From Weissella muntiaci (GTDB lineage: Bacteria > Bacillota > Bacilli > Lactobacillales > Lactobacillaceae), in contig NZ_SDGZ01000004.1 in NCBI RefSeq assembly GCF_008107635.1, forward strand, positions 1-64,000: a stretch of 64,000 bases of DNA, written 5' to 3'. Under the pieces are notes generated by a model. It worked only from the letters and a program-made list of their open reading frames with translations. It was not told the DNA's origin and searched no databases. A program made the position numbers and the translations under genes. Numbering within the stretch: the first letter of the stretch is position 1; each line of letters opens with the position of its first letter. Below, in pieces: positions 17,056-26,476 of this stretch.

Positions 17056-18674
17056 ATTTAAGAGAGCGGATTAATGAGCATTTAGGAAAGATATATCAAG
17101 GCGTGGATTTAATTGAAGCCAAAACTTTGTTTGCCAAGTTATTAATAGAAGACTGGCAGATCGTCAACCGTCAACGAGTAAATGAACAGAGCACATATTT
17201 AATCACTTATGGTGATAGCTTTTATGACGGTCAACGTGCTCCACTTGCAGTACTGGGTGAAGTGCTTGAGCAGAAATTACCAGACTTCACGGATATCCAT
17301 CTGTTACCAATATTTCCTTACACAAGTGATGATGGGTTTTCAGTGCTGGATTATCAAAAGATTGATCCAGTTCTAGGAACCTGGGCGGATATTGAACAAT
17401 TAGCGCAACGTAGACGCTTGATGTTTGATTTTGTGTGCAATCACATTTCAAAATCAAGTGACTGGTTTCAACGTTTTTTAAGAGCAGAACCTGATTTCAA
17501 AAATAGCTTCATTGAGTTTGACGCTAAGTTTGATACTAGTAATGTTACGCGGCCTAGAACTAGTGCGCTCTTCCATAAATACGGTACGAAGCAAGTTTGG
17601 ACTACTTTTTCAGAGGATCAAGTAGATAATAATGTTCGTGATCCAAAAGTGCTTATACGATTAACGAGAATCCTAATGGGGTACATTCAACGTGGGGCAA
17701 GTTCAATCCGCTTGGATGCAATTGGGTTCCTTTGGAAGGCATCAGGGACTACGTCGATGCATTTGCCACAGACACATGAAGTGATTAAACTTTGGCGGAC
17801 GATGATTAATAACTTAGCACCAAACGTGCAAATTATTACAGAAACTAATGTGCCACATGCTGAGAATCTCAGTTACTTTGGCGATGGAGAAGATGAGGCT
17901 AACATGGTCTATCAATTTCCATTGCCACCGTTGGTGCTACACACCTTTATCAGCGGGAACTCAGCTAAGTTAAGCCGATGGGCGGAAACAATTCACCCGA
18001 TCTCAGAGAGTGCGACCTATTTTAATTTTCTTGCTAGTCATGATGGGATCGGCCTGCGACCAGTTGAGAATATTCTAACAAAGGCTGAGCGTGAGCAAAT
18101 CGTTGCGCAAGTTCGGGCACATGCTGGGAAGGTTTCCTATAAAAGTGATCTTGATGGCAATGACTCCCCATATGAATTAAACATTAACTATTCAGAGGCG
18201 CTAGGTTCTACGGCAAAAATGATTGCGGCACATTTTATTTTGTTGAGTTTTATTGGCGTACCAGCAATTTATTATCACTCAATTTTCGGTTCGAAAAATG
18301 ACGTTCAGGCGGTTGAAGAGACTGGTATTTCGCGACGCATTAATCGGGAAAGGCTTGATATGCACACATTATTTGCAGAGCTAGAACTTGATGGAACGAG
18401 AAAAATGATTTTTGAAGGTCTATCGAAATTGATCGCAATTAGAAAGCAAGAACCAGCATTTAATCCATATGGTGAACAAAAGATTCTGAAGCTTGGCGAA
18501 GCAGTTTTCGCACTCGAACGAAGTTATGCTGGCGAAAAGATTACTGCAATTGTTAATATCAGTGATAAAGTTGTAGAACTTGGAGTGACGGGATTTGATC
18601 TCATCAGTCAAAGTGAATTCTTTGGTAATTTACCGGCTTATCAATTTGTTTGGATTAAGAGCAAGGCAGAATAG
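17052..18674 (+). CDS. GH13_18 sugar phosphorylase (sucrose/glucosylglycerate phosphorylase-like)
   Basis: The 540-residue protein has the GH13 barrel motifs: FVCNHIS near 127-133, SIRLDAIGFLWK with nucleophile D222, IITETNVPH with acid/base E264, and FLASHDGIG with D331. The TETNVPHAENLSYFG-type stretch and overall size match subfamily GH13_18, whose members phosphorolyse sucrose, sucrose-6-phosphate, glucosylglycerol or glucosylglycerate to give glucose-1-phosphate. Coupling to a GH38 enzyme and a fructose-type PTS argues for a glycerate or glycerol glycoside over sucrose, but this is inference. It is translationally coupled to the mannosidase gene by ATGA overlap. Confidence 0.85.
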   Translation: MNLRERINEHLGKIYQGVDLIEAKTLFAKLLIEDWQIVNRQRVNEQSTYLITYGDSFYDGQRAPLAVLGEVLEQKLPDFTDIHLLPIFPYTSDDGFSVLDYQKIDPVLGTWADIEQLAQRRRLMFDFVCNHISKSSDWFQRFLRAEPDFKNSFIEFDAKFDTSNVTRPRTSALFHKYGTKQVWTTFSEDQVDNNVRDPKVLIRLTRILMGYIQRGASSIRLDAIGFLWKASGTTSMHLPQTHEVIKLWRTMINNLAPNVQIITETNVPHAENLSYFGDGEDEANMVYQFPLPPLVLHTFISGNSAKLSRWAETIHPISESATYFNFLASHDGIGLRPVENILTKAEREQIVAQVRAHAGKVSYKSDLDGNDSPYELNINYSEALGSTAKMIAAHFILLSFIGVPAIYYHSIFGSKNDVQAVEETGISRRINRERLDMHTLFAELELDGTRKMIFEGLSKLIAIRKQEPAFNPYGEQKILKLGEAVFALERSYAGEKITAIVNISDKVVELGVTGFDLISQSEFFGNLPAYQFVWIKSKAE

Positions 18675-18678
18675 AGTA

Positions 18679-18726
18679 AAAAGAGACCGCCATTGAGATA
18701 TTGATCTCAATGGCGGTCTCTTTTTT
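18679..18726. terminator. Bidirectional terminator between the phosphorylase and GT-C-like genes
   Basis: A long perfect stem of about 20 bp (from 18679 and back to 18725) with a 4-base loop has A-rich and T-rich flanks, so it serves both convergent genes. Confidence 0.93.
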
Positions 18727-18737
18727 AGAATATGAGC

Positions 18738-20717
18738 TTACCACAATAAAGGTTGCTGTTGGTCATAGAAAGTGTAAATCAAGGAACTCTGGTCAGGAAT
18801 AACTTGATTACCCTTAACGCTGTGTGGCGCTAGTTTATATTGAACTAAACTAACTAACCAAATCGGCTGGTTTTGATTAGTATTGTTTGCCAAGGTAATT
18901 TGATAATCCCCAGCCGGAATTGCCTTCTTATTTGTTAGGAAAGTACCGTTACTGGTCTGGCGATACTCTAAGGCAAATTGCTTGTATGTGTGCAGATTTG
19001 TAATGGTCCCTGTTAACTTTGAGTCAGTTGGAATCTGAATTGTCGCTGCGGAGGTTTTAGTTCCTAAATTGACCTCTTGAGTGATAAAACGATGGGCTTC
19101 AACTTCAAAAGGAGCGGCACCGTACTGTTCAGACAGTTGACTACGTTGTGCGTTTACAACGACATCGATTGGGTGAGCTAGCATTGGTGCAAGTAGACAA
19201 CTGGCAAGTGTGACAACGATCAGTATTCCCAGTAAGGGTTTAAAGCTAGTTGCCTTGAAATACTTATTTGCTAGATTGCTTTGCTTTGGTTGTACAAAAT
19301 AAAGCAAGAAGATCAGCGGTAGTAGGATCAAACCATAGCGTGATTCAGTTTCCCAAACGAGCGCATGGAAGGCAGCATACCCTAGAATTGTTAGGGAGAT
19401 TAGCATGGTTGTCTGATTAACTGACCGATCTTCGTATTTTTTATTAAGTAAATTACGCCCGAATGTTAAGGCAACGAAGAAATAGAAAACGCTCCATAGT
19501 ACCTGCTGGGCAATGCGAGCAATGTCCTGTAAGAGAAGCTGATTACGCTGATACCAGACAGGCGAAGCTGTGTGCCCACCGGTATAGGCTTGTGGTAGTG
19601 TTTGGCTGCTAGTCAAAACGCCTAACTTGGCAATGAAATGAGCGAACAAAGTGAACGGATTGTAGTGACCAATTCTTTCCGGAATGGCTTTTGCTAAGAA
19701 TTTAGAGCGAGCATTTTTATCCGGCAATGCCAGTACAGTTTGAACATCTGAGCTAACATAGATTCCTGCGTGTTTAGGATTTAAACTCATATAAATCCAA
19801 GACGTGGCAGGAAGTTCATACTTAGGATTACGGGTATAATCAGCCGATTGCAAGATGGCCGATTTTATGGGCATGGAGAGCGCAAAGCCTAGCAGAACTA
19901 AGGTAGCAGGAACCAAAGCCCGTTTTTTAAATGCTGCACGATTGTGGAGGAAAATATATCCGAGCCATAGAACAACGGCAATGGCCATTACAATTAGGTT
20001 TGGCTTCGTGAGTTGACCTAATAGTACAATCAGAACTAGGAGCGGACCAATAATCAGACGTTGCTTATTTTGATAATGTGGCCAGCGAATCAGAATATAG
20101 CCGATCCAGGCTAGGAACACTAATGAAGGGGTATCTGTATAGAAAACTTGAATTGCGTATGTATATGATAGTGGTGCAAGCGCAAAGAATGCCACTAGGC
20201 CCAAACGGCGGGCGGGCGATTGGCCTAGCTTTCGGGCCATATACAATAATGAAGCAATTAAGCCATCATAGAAGATTAATGCCATACCAGCTGTGGCTGC
20301 ATTGGTTGAGATTCCTAAGAAATTTGTGAATTTAAAGGTCCAAGATAATAAAATGGCAAAGGAAGCGTTATTCGGATAACGCCAAAAATATGAAATATCG
20401 CCCCAATTATGCTGATGTAGGGCTAGCTGCTCGGCTTGGAAGTAAACGCGAAAAGGATCATGGTAAACAGTTGCCGGTGTGAATAGTAAGATCGCAATCT
20501 GAATAATGAGCATGATGCCAAAGATCAGCCAAATTAATTGTCTAATCTGAGTCTGATCAGATCTTTTGATAAGCGGTTTAAAATAATAAACGCCACTGAC
20601 AATTACTGCAAAGGCAAGTAGAACAATTAATGAGAATGGGAAAAAGAGATTAGTAATTAGACCAATAATTAGTACAAATAAGGTTAAAAAACCAATCGTC
20701 TTTGAAATAATGCGCAT
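18738..20717 (-). CDS. Polytopic membrane protein, GT-C glycosyltransferase-like
   Basis: The 659-residue protein has about eleven or twelve hydrophobic segments in its first 500 residues and a soluble, probably extracellular, C-terminal region of about 140 residues rich in beta-type sequence. The first large loop contains YHDPFRVYFQAEQ and YFWRYPNNAS, resembling the Asp-containing first loop of lipid-phosphosugar-dependent GT-C enzymes (GT39/PMT-like). Such proteins usually decorate cell-wall polymers or lipids. The start ATG 20717 has GGAG seven bases upstream. It stands alone, divergent from the two-component system. The exact reaction is not determinable. Confidence 0.6.
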   Translation of the reverse strand: MRIISKTIGFLTLFVLIIGLITNLFFPFSLIVLLAFAVIVSGVYYFKPLIKRSDQTQIRQLIWLIFGIMLIIQIAILLFTPATVYHDPFRVYFQAEQLALHQHNWGDISYFWRYPNNASFAILLSWTFKFTNFLGISTNAATAGMALIFYDGLIASLLYMARKLGQSPARRLGLVAFFALAPLSYTYAIQVFYTDTPSLVFLAWIGYILIRWPHYQNKQRLIIGPLLVLIVLLGQLTKPNLIVMAIAVVLWLGYIFLHNRAAFKKRALVPATLVLLGFALSMPIKSAILQSADYTRNPKYELPATSWIYMSLNPKHAGIYVSSDVQTVLALPDKNARSKFLAKAIPERIGHYNPFTLFAHFIAKLGVLTSSQTLPQAYTGGHTASPVWYQRNQLLLQDIARIAQQVLWSVFYFFVALTFGRNLLNKKYEDRSVNQTTMLISLTILGYAAFHALVWETESRYGLILLPLIFLLYFVQPKQSNLANKYFKATSFKPLLGILIVVTLASCLLAPMLAHPIDVVVNAQRSQLSEQYGAAPFEVEAHRFITQEVNLGTKTSAATIQIPTDSKLTGTITNLHTYKQFALEYRQTSNGTFLTNKKAIPAGDYQITLANNTNQNQPIWLVSLVQYKLAPHSVKGNQVIPDQSSLIYTFYDQQQPLLW

Positions 20718-21032
20718 AAGTCAACTCCAGAAAATAAGAATGGTTAAAAATTGGCGGAAGGTGATAAAGGTTCCGTTGAAAGACGACATGATAATTTGTC
20801 ACGAATCAATTTTCGCAAGCGTGTGATCCGTTTGTTATAATTTATATTAGATATGCTAGGTAACCCGAATATCAGGTTGTGCTTTAACTATACATACCAC
20901 CTAGAACAAAGCGTAGGACTTGTTTTAAGTTTAGCAAATTTTTAAAGAACACTCATTAAAATTACCCTGAATTTATCTGACAATTTATCAGATAATGTAT
21001 GGGAAATCAATGGAAGATAAGAGATACCACTA
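20718..21032. other. Divergent intergenic region with an 8-bp inverted repeat
   Basis: This gap of 315 bases must carry promoters for the membrane protein on the left and the two-component genes on the right. TTATCTGA (20973-20980) and TCAGATAA (20988-20995) form an inverted repeat 38 bases before the response-regulator start, a likely operator or autoregulatory site. No gene was found in it. Confidence 0.5.
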
Positions 21033-21728
21033 ATGGAAACTATTTTATTGGTTGAAGATGAAGAGTCTTTGCAATATTTTTTGCGCCAAGAATTAACTTT
21101 TGAGAATTACCATGTAATTTCTGCCTATGACGGTCAAACGGCACTGGACCTGTATGCAACTCATCGACAAGAAATCTCAGCGATTATTCTGGATTGGATG
21201 CTGCCACAAAAGGATGGAATTGAGGTCTTAAAAACCGTTCGGACGATTGATCCAGTGTTACCAATTTTATTAATGACTGCGCGAAATGATATCACAGATA
21301 AAGTGACCGGTTTAGACGATGGGGCTGATGATTATATTACAAAACCCTTTAAAATTGAAGAGCTCCTTGCGCGGTTGAGGACGGCTATTAGGCGTCTAGA
21401 TAAGATGCAAGGGTCTCGGCCAGAACATTTAGAACTATCATTTGCGGATGTTACATTGAATGTTGAGACACGACGGGTTACCCGCGCGGGGATGCGAATT
21501 AACCTAACGCAGCGTGAATTCGATTTGTTGGCAACCTTCTTACAACATCCTGAACGGGTGCTTTCACGTGATGAATTATTTGATTTAGTATGGGGCGTTG
21601 ATTTTGCTGGTCAATATAATACCGTTGATGTGTATATTCGGCATCTTCGACAGAAATTAGCGCTCGCGGATAAGCCTGAGCTAATTTGGACTGAGCGAGG
21701 GGTCGGTTATGTTCTTCGTCAAAACTGA
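21033..21728 (+). CDS. OmpR/PhoB-family response regulator
   Basis: The 231-residue protein has a receiver domain (1-120) with acidic residues VEDEES at 7-12, phospho-acceptor D54 in IILDWMLP, and the conserved KPF near 104. A winged-helix DNA-binding domain follows (about 130-228, with LTQREFDLLATFL and the final TVDVYIRHLRQKL...GVGYVL). It is paired with the histidine kinase whose gene overlaps it by 20 bases. The regulon is not evident; the adjacent inverted repeat is a candidate binding site. Confidence 0.95.
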   Translation: METILLVEDEESLQYFLRQELTFENYHVISAYDGQTALDLYATHRQEISAIILDWMLPQKDGIEVLKTVRTIDPVLPILLMTARNDITDKVTGLDDGADDYITKPFKIEELLARLRTAIRRLDKMQGSRPEHLELSFADVTLNVETRRVTRAGMRINLTQREFDLLATFLQHPERVLSRDELFDLVWGVDFAGQYNTVDVYIRHLRQKLALADKPELIWTERGVGYVLRQN

Positions 21729-23061
21729 GAATGTTCGAAGCAGTCGGAAAATAATTGTTAGGACCTTTGCTAAGCTGTTCGCAATGATCTTTCTAGTTTT
21801 GGTTGTTGTTACGACTAGTACGGTTGCATATCGGTTGATTCTAAATCGTCAGCATGACGTGGTTGGACTTGCACAGAAAATGGCGACCAGCGATATTGAT
21901 TCAGCGATTGATTGGGACACTTGGCGGGAAAATAGCATCGTTGATTTACGAGACGTTTATATGACTGCTAAGTTGAATGCGAACAAACAAACGCTTTATT
22001 CGGATCGTACAGCTAAGACGGTTGCAACCAAGGATGTAAAAATCAAGTTATTAGATCAGTATTACTGGGTTCACGAACGTGGACTATACTATCGTTATAC
22101 CGTTTCAGTTAAAAATGGGCGATTGATTGTTATGATTGGAATGAGTAGCGTTTTTAAGACATTGAAGACAATGTTATTGGTCATGTTACTAACGACTTTT
22201 GCCTTATACATGTTGGCAGTTTTCTTTATTCGACACTTGGCTGATAAGATTAGTGCACCTTTAGTGAATTTCACACAGGCAGTTGGACAAGTTACTTTGA
22301 ACGAGTCAATTGAGACCCAGTTACCAGAAGTAAATGAGCCGGCTGAGGTAAATGCGCTACGTGAGACGTCGGTTCTTTGGTTAATGTCGCTACAAGATCA
22401 AGTTATCCGTGAGAAAGAGTTCATTGCCAATGCATCGCATGAATTAAAGACGCCGTTAACGGCATTTCGAGGTAATTTGGCATTGATTAAGCGCCGTGGT
22501 CAAGACCATCCGGAGGTTGTCCCACGGGCCTTAGAATTGCTGGATCAGGAAGCTGAGCGGATGCAGGGTCTGGTATCACAGCTATTATTGATATCGCAGG
22601 CGGAGCGTCAATCAATGAAGATCGGTTCGGCACAGCCATTAGTCGAAATATTTGATCAATTTTTGCAGGTTGCGAAAGCTGAGACTAATCGCCAGATTGA
22701 GATACAGCGAATGCCGGCAGGTAAGGTAATTACAGATAAAATCAATGCTGTGCACATTCTAAAGATAATCTTTGAAAATGCTTTGAAGTATTCAGAGGCG
22801 CAAGAGCGAGTAATTCTCCGACTTGGCTTCGATTATATTGAGATTGTTGACTTTGGCCTTGGAATCCCGCTTGAGGATCGTTCAAAGGTCTTTGAACGCT
22901 TCTTTCGAGGTGATCGGGCACATAGCTCTAAGATCAATGGAACAGGACTGGGGTTGGCATTGGCTGCTGAATTGGCGGCAAAAAGTCAGATGAAAATATC
23001 CTTCTCAGATAATCAGTCACGCGGAACAATTGCGAGAATTGATTTCTTGGATGAACAATGA
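21709..23061 (+). CDS. Membrane sensor histidine kinase
   Basis: The 450-residue kinase has TM1 (about 22-44), an extracytoplasmic sensor region of about 105 residues, TM2 (about 153-175), a HAMP linker, a HisKA domain with phospho-His H244 in FIANASHELKTPL, and an ATPase domain with N-box FENALKYS and G-boxes DFGLGIP and GTGLGLALA. The ATG at 21709 lies inside the response-regulator gene and follows GAGGGG, so the long overlap is probably real and couples translation of the pair. The stimulus is unknown. Confidence 0.93.
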   Translation: MFFVKTENVRSSRKIIVRTFAKLFAMIFLVLVVVTTSTVAYRLILNRQHDVVGLAQKMATSDIDSAIDWDTWRENSIVDLRDVYMTAKLNANKQTLYSDRTAKTVATKDVKIKLLDQYYWVHERGLYYRYTVSVKNGRLIVMIGMSSVFKTLKTMLLVMLLTTFALYMLAVFFIRHLADKISAPLVNFTQAVGQVTLNESIETQLPEVNEPAEVNALRETSVLWLMSLQDQVIREKEFIANASHELKTPLTAFRGNLALIKRRGQDHPEVVPRALELLDQEAERMQGLVSQLLLISQAERQSMKIGSAQPLVEIFDQFLQVAKAETNRQIEIQRMPAGKVITDKINAVHILKIIFENALKYSEAQERVILRLGFDYIEIVDFGLGIPLEDRSKVFERFFRGDRAHSSKINGTGLGLALAAELAAKSQMKISFSDNQSRGTIARIDFLDEQ

Positions 23062-23209
23062 TTTTCGTTTACTGAAAGTAAGTTAATAAAAGGATCAAAG
23101 AGCAACTAATTATCTAAACGATAGTAATAATTTCACAATCTTGATGATGGTTGTAAAAATACGACAAAATATTCCGATATTCAGGAGTTGCTGTCCCATA
23201 AAGGTTTAA

Positions 23210-23241
23210 AAGGGTTTCTTCTAACGAAGAAACTCTTTTTT
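23210..23241 (+). terminator. Terminator after the two-component genes
   Basis: AAGGGTTTCTTC pairs with GAAGAAACTCTT across a TAAC loop and is followed by a T tract. It lies about 150 bases after the kinase gene; the bases between show no gene. Confidence 0.88.
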
Positions 23242-23267
23242 TATCCGAAATATTTTGCTGAAATAGT

Positions 23268-23295
23268 TTGAAATTGTGAAAAAAGAGAGTAATAT
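23268..23295 (+). promoter_or_regulatory. Promoter of the lplA-pdhABCD operon
   Basis: TTGAAA at 23268-23273 and TAATAT at 23290-23295 are 16 bases apart. Transcription would begin just before or inside the cre site. Confidence 0.55.
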
Positions 23296-23302
23296 TAATA
23301 AA

Positions 23303-23316
23303 TGAAAACGGTTACA
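23303..23316 (+). promoter_or_regulatory. CcpA-binding cre site
   Basis: TGAAAACGGTTACA fits the cre consensus TGWAANCGNTNWCA at every position. It lies directly downstream of the -10 box, where CcpA binding represses. The lipoate ligase and pyruvate dehydrogenase genes should therefore be reduced during growth on preferred sugar. Confidence 0.8.
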
Positions 23317-23337
23317 TATTTATAGAGGTGAATTCAG

Positions 23338-24342
23338 ATGCGATATATTAATTATCTCGGGACAGACCCGGCAACTAATATAGCAACTGACAGTTGGTTG
23401 TTATATAACCTAAAGCCTGATAAACCGATATTTTCGCTTTGGCGTGATGCGCCATCGGTAATTGTTGGACGGAATCAAAATACTTTTGCAGAGGTAAATC
23501 AAGCATTTATCGATGAAAAAGGAATTGATGTAGTGCGACGAATGTCTGGTGGCGGAGCAGTTTATCATGATTTAGGCAATATCTGCTTTACATTTTTTGT
23601 ACCTTTACCTGATTCAGGTCAGGTGAATTTCAAACAGTTCGTGCAACCGATGTATGATGCTTTAAGATCGTTAGGTATCGAAGCCGAAATTTCAGGTCGC
23701 AACGACTTAATCGTTGAAGGCAAGAAGATTTCTGGTAATGCACAACGATACGCGAATGGTTATCTAATGCATCATGGAACTTTGTTGTGGGATGTTGATG
23801 TGGACACGATGGTGCGAGTTTTGAATGTAGCTGATGAAAAATTCATTTCAAAGGCTGCCAAGTCAGTTCGTGCGCGGGTGGGAAACATTAAAGATTATGC
23901 ACCAGAGGATCTCACGATTGAGGCCTTCATTGATAAATTAACTTATTACTTATCGGATCAAGGTAAGGATTCCGAATTAATTTTGACGGATGAGCAAGTT
24001 GCAGGAATTAAAGATTGGCGAGCTGAAAAGTTTGCTAATTGGAATTGGAACTATGGTGAGAGTCCAACGTTTGCCTTTAATAACCATCAAAAGTTTGAAG
24101 CTGGTTCGATGGATGTTCAGGCAAACGTTGTGAATGGCTTGATTACCGACATTAACTTTGTTGGCGATTTCTTAGCTTTGGACGATTGGCGAGTTATCAA
24201 AGAGCAATTTATTGGACAACCATTTGAGGTTGATGCAATTTTGCAAGTTTTAAAGGCGAACCAAGCACCACGATACTTCGGTGATATTTCTAACGAAGAA
24301 TTGGCTGCAATGTTTTCAGCAACCGATTCGGATAATTCTTAA
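23338..24342 (+). CDS. lplA: Lipoate-protein ligase A
   Basis: LplA activates lipoate with ATP and attaches it to lipoyl-domain lysines. The 334-residue protein contains the signature RRMSGGGAVYHDLGN (about 68-82) and the KKISGNAQRY block with the catalytic Lys (about 129-138), then a C-terminal accessory domain. The ribosome binding site GAGGTG precedes ATG 23338. It is the first gene before pdhA, 17 bases upstream, so the cell can lipoylate the E2 subunit encoded in the same transcript. Confidence 0.95.
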   Translation: MRYINYLGTDPATNIATDSWLLYNLKPDKPIFSLWRDAPSVIVGRNQNTFAEVNQAFIDEKGIDVVRRMSGGGAVYHDLGNICFTFFVPLPDSGQVNFKQFVQPMYDALRSLGIEAEISGRNDLIVEGKKISGNAQRYANGYLMHHGTLLWDVDVDTMVRVLNVADEKFISKAAKSVRARVGNIKDYAPEDLTIEAFIDKLTYYLSDQGKDSELILTDEQVAGIKDWRAEKFANWNWNYGESPTFAFNNHQKFEAGSMDVQANVVNGLITDINFVGDFLALDDWRVIKEQFIGQPFEVDAILQVLKANQAPRYFGDISNEELAAMFSATDSDNS

Positions 24343-24359
24343 TTTTTAAGGAGAAAATC

Positions 24360-25493
24360 ATGGCAATTACAAAGACTAATGCGCAAATCTTAGATTTTAC
24401 AGCACAATTGGTTGCTCAAGATGAAGAGTTCCCAATGCTACAAGTCCTGAATAACGAAGGAAAGGTAGTTGATGAAGATGGACTGAAGCGTAGTGAATTA
24501 ACTGATGACGATTTGGTTAAAATCATGAAGAACATGGTCCTAAGTCGACAACTTGATATTCGCTCAACTAAGTTGGCTAAGCAAGGACGTTTTGGTTTCT
24601 TCGCACCAACAGCTGGTCAAGAAGCCTCACAGATGGCGTCAGCATATGCCTTTAATGATGAAGACTGGATCTTCCCCGGATATCGTGATATCCCAGAAAT
24701 TATTGCAAAGGGTTGGCCAATCTGGAAAGCCATTTTGTGGTCTCGTGGACACCAATTAGGTAATGAATATACGACTGAAGATGGTCGCGAAGTTAAATCT
24801 TGGTTCCCACAAATCATCATTGGCGCTCAATACGTTGAGGCGGCTGGTGTAGCCCTTGGATTAAAGAAACGCTCAAAGGATGCCGTTGTGTATGTCTATA
24901 CCGGTGATGGTGGTTCTTCACAAGGTGATTTCTATGAAGGAATTAATTTTGCCTCGGCATACAAGGCAAATGCAGTCTTTTTCGTTCAAAATAATGGTTA
25001 TGCCATCTCAACACCACGTAACTTGCAAACAGCTGCACAACATTTAGCTGCCAAGGGCTGGGCTTCTGGTATTCCAAGCATCGTTGTTGATGGAAATGAT
25101 GCCGTGGCAATGTATTTGGCTGCTAAGGAAGCACGTGCATGGGCGACAGCCGGTAACGGTCCCGTATTGATTGAGACGATGACCAACCGTCTTGAGCCTC
25201 ACTCAACCGCAGGTGATGATCCATTGCGTTACCGGACACAAGGTGACATTGACGAATGGTGGAAGAAAGAGCCATTGATTCGGATGCGGATCTTCCTTGA
25301 GGGTAAGAAGCTGTGGAGCGAAGAGATTGAAGCTGCATACATTGCTGAAGTTGATGCTGAGATTGATACGGCAATCACGACGGCGGACAATGTTGAGAAG
25401 CAGAAGATTTCAGATTACCTGAAGCACACACTTGAGGTACCAAGCCAAGTTATGCAAGAGCAAATTGCAAAGTTTGAAAGCGAGGGAAAGTAA
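24360..25493 (+). CDS. pdhA: Pyruvate dehydrogenase E1 component, alpha subunit
   Basis: E1 alpha binds thiamine diphosphate and starts the oxidative decarboxylation of pyruvate. The 377-residue protein has the ThDP motif [17 protein letters not shown] (about 180-196) closing with NNGYAIS, and the conserved [12 protein letters not shown] loop near the C-terminal third. The ribosome binding site AAGGAG precedes the start. It forms an alpha2-beta2 enzyme with PdhB, whose gene starts 3 bases after the stop. Confidence 0.96.
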   Translation: MAITKTNAQILDFTAQLVAQDEEFPMLQVLNNEGKVVDEDGLKRSELTDDDLVKIMKNMVLSRQLDIRSTKLAKQGRFGFFAPTAGQEASQMASAYAFNDEDWIFPGYRDIPEIIAKGWPIWKAILWSRGHQLGNEYTTEDGREVKSWFPQIIIGAQYVEAAGVALGLKKRSKDAVVYVYTGDGGSSQGDFYEGINFASAYKANAVFFVQNNGYAISTPRNLQTAAQHLAAKGWASGIPSIVVDGNDAVAMYLAAKEARAWATAGNGPVLIETMTNRLEPHSTAGDDPLRYRTQGDIDEWWKKEPLIRMRIFLEGKKLWSEEIEAAYIAEVDAEIDTAITTADNVEKQKISDYLKHTLEVPSQVMQEQIAKFESEGK

Positions 25494-25495
25494 TC

Positions 25496-26476
25496 ATGGC
25501 AGTTAAGACATATATTGCGGCGATCACAGAAGCTCTAGATTTAGCTTTAGCTAAGGATGAGAATACATTAATCTTCGGTGAAGATGTCGGTAAGAATGGT
25601 GGAGTTTTCCGTGCAACTGATGGCTTACAGGCTAAGTATGGGGAAGATCGTGTCTTCAATACACCCCTTGCTGAATCAGGAATCGGTGGATTGGCAATTG
25701 GTTTGACAACCCAACAATTCCGCCCAATTATGGAAATTCAATTCTTTGGTTTCATTTATGAGGTTATGGATTCAGTAGCTGGACAAATGTCACGTAATCG
25801 TTTCCGCTTTAACAACACGCGTAACATGCCAATTGTTTTGCGTTCGCCATACGGTGGTGGTACTAAGACGCCAGAAATGCACGCGGATAACTTAGAAGGA
25901 ATGGTTGCTCAAATTCCAGGCTTGCGAGTTGTTATGCCTGCCAGTCCAGCTGATGCCAAAGGATTATTGCTGGCATCAATTGAATCAAATGATCCTGTTT
26001 TGTTCTTGGAGAACTTGCACTTGTATCGCTCATTGAAGGGCGAAGTGCCTGAGGGTTACTATACAACACCTTTGGACAAGGCTGCTGTTGTACGTGAGGG
26101 AACTGATGTGTCAATCATCACCTATGGTGGTGGTGTGCCAATGGCACTAAAGGCTGCCGATGAACTCACTAAACAAGGCGTAAATGCTGAGATTGTGGAT
26201 CTACGGACAGTGTCTCCTTTGGACATTGAAACAATCGGTGCGACAGTTGAAAAGACCGGTCGTGTCGTGGTTGTACAAGAGGCTCAACGAATGGCCGGAA
26301 TTGGTGCTAATGTGATGGCAGAGATTTCAGAGCGTTTTGTGCTTAGCTTACAGGCGCCAATTGGTCGAGTAGCAGCCCCAGATTCAATCTATCCATTTGC
26401 GCAGGCAGAGAATGATTGGATGATTAAGGCAGACGATATCGTAGCAAAGGCTTTGGAGGTCGTAAATTATGACTGA
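25496..26476 (+). CDS. pdhB: Pyruvate dehydrogenase E1 component, beta subunit
   Basis: The 326-residue protein has the expected [18 protein letters not shown] start region, [15 protein letters not shown], and the transketolase C-terminal domain with [14 protein letters not shown]. It completes the ThDP site of the E1 heterotetramer. The 3' end overlaps pdhC by eight bases, and the pdhC ribosome binding site GGAGG lies within pdhB. Confidence 0.96.
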   Translation: MAVKTYIAAITEALDLALAKDENTLIFGEDVGKNGGVFRATDGLQAKYGEDRVFNTPLAESGIGGLAIGLTTQQFRPIMEIQFFGFIYEVMDSVAGQMSRNRFRFNNTRNMPIVLRSPYGGGTKTPEMHADNLEGMVAQIPGLRVVMPASPADAKGLLLASIESNDPVLFLENLHLYRSLKGEVPEGYYTTPLDKAAVVREGTDVSIITYGGGVPMALKAADELTKQGVNAEIVDLRTVSPLDIETIGATVEKTGRVVVVQEAQRMAGIGANVMAEISERFVLSLQAPIGRVAAPDSIYPFAQAENDWMIKADDIVAKALEVVNYD

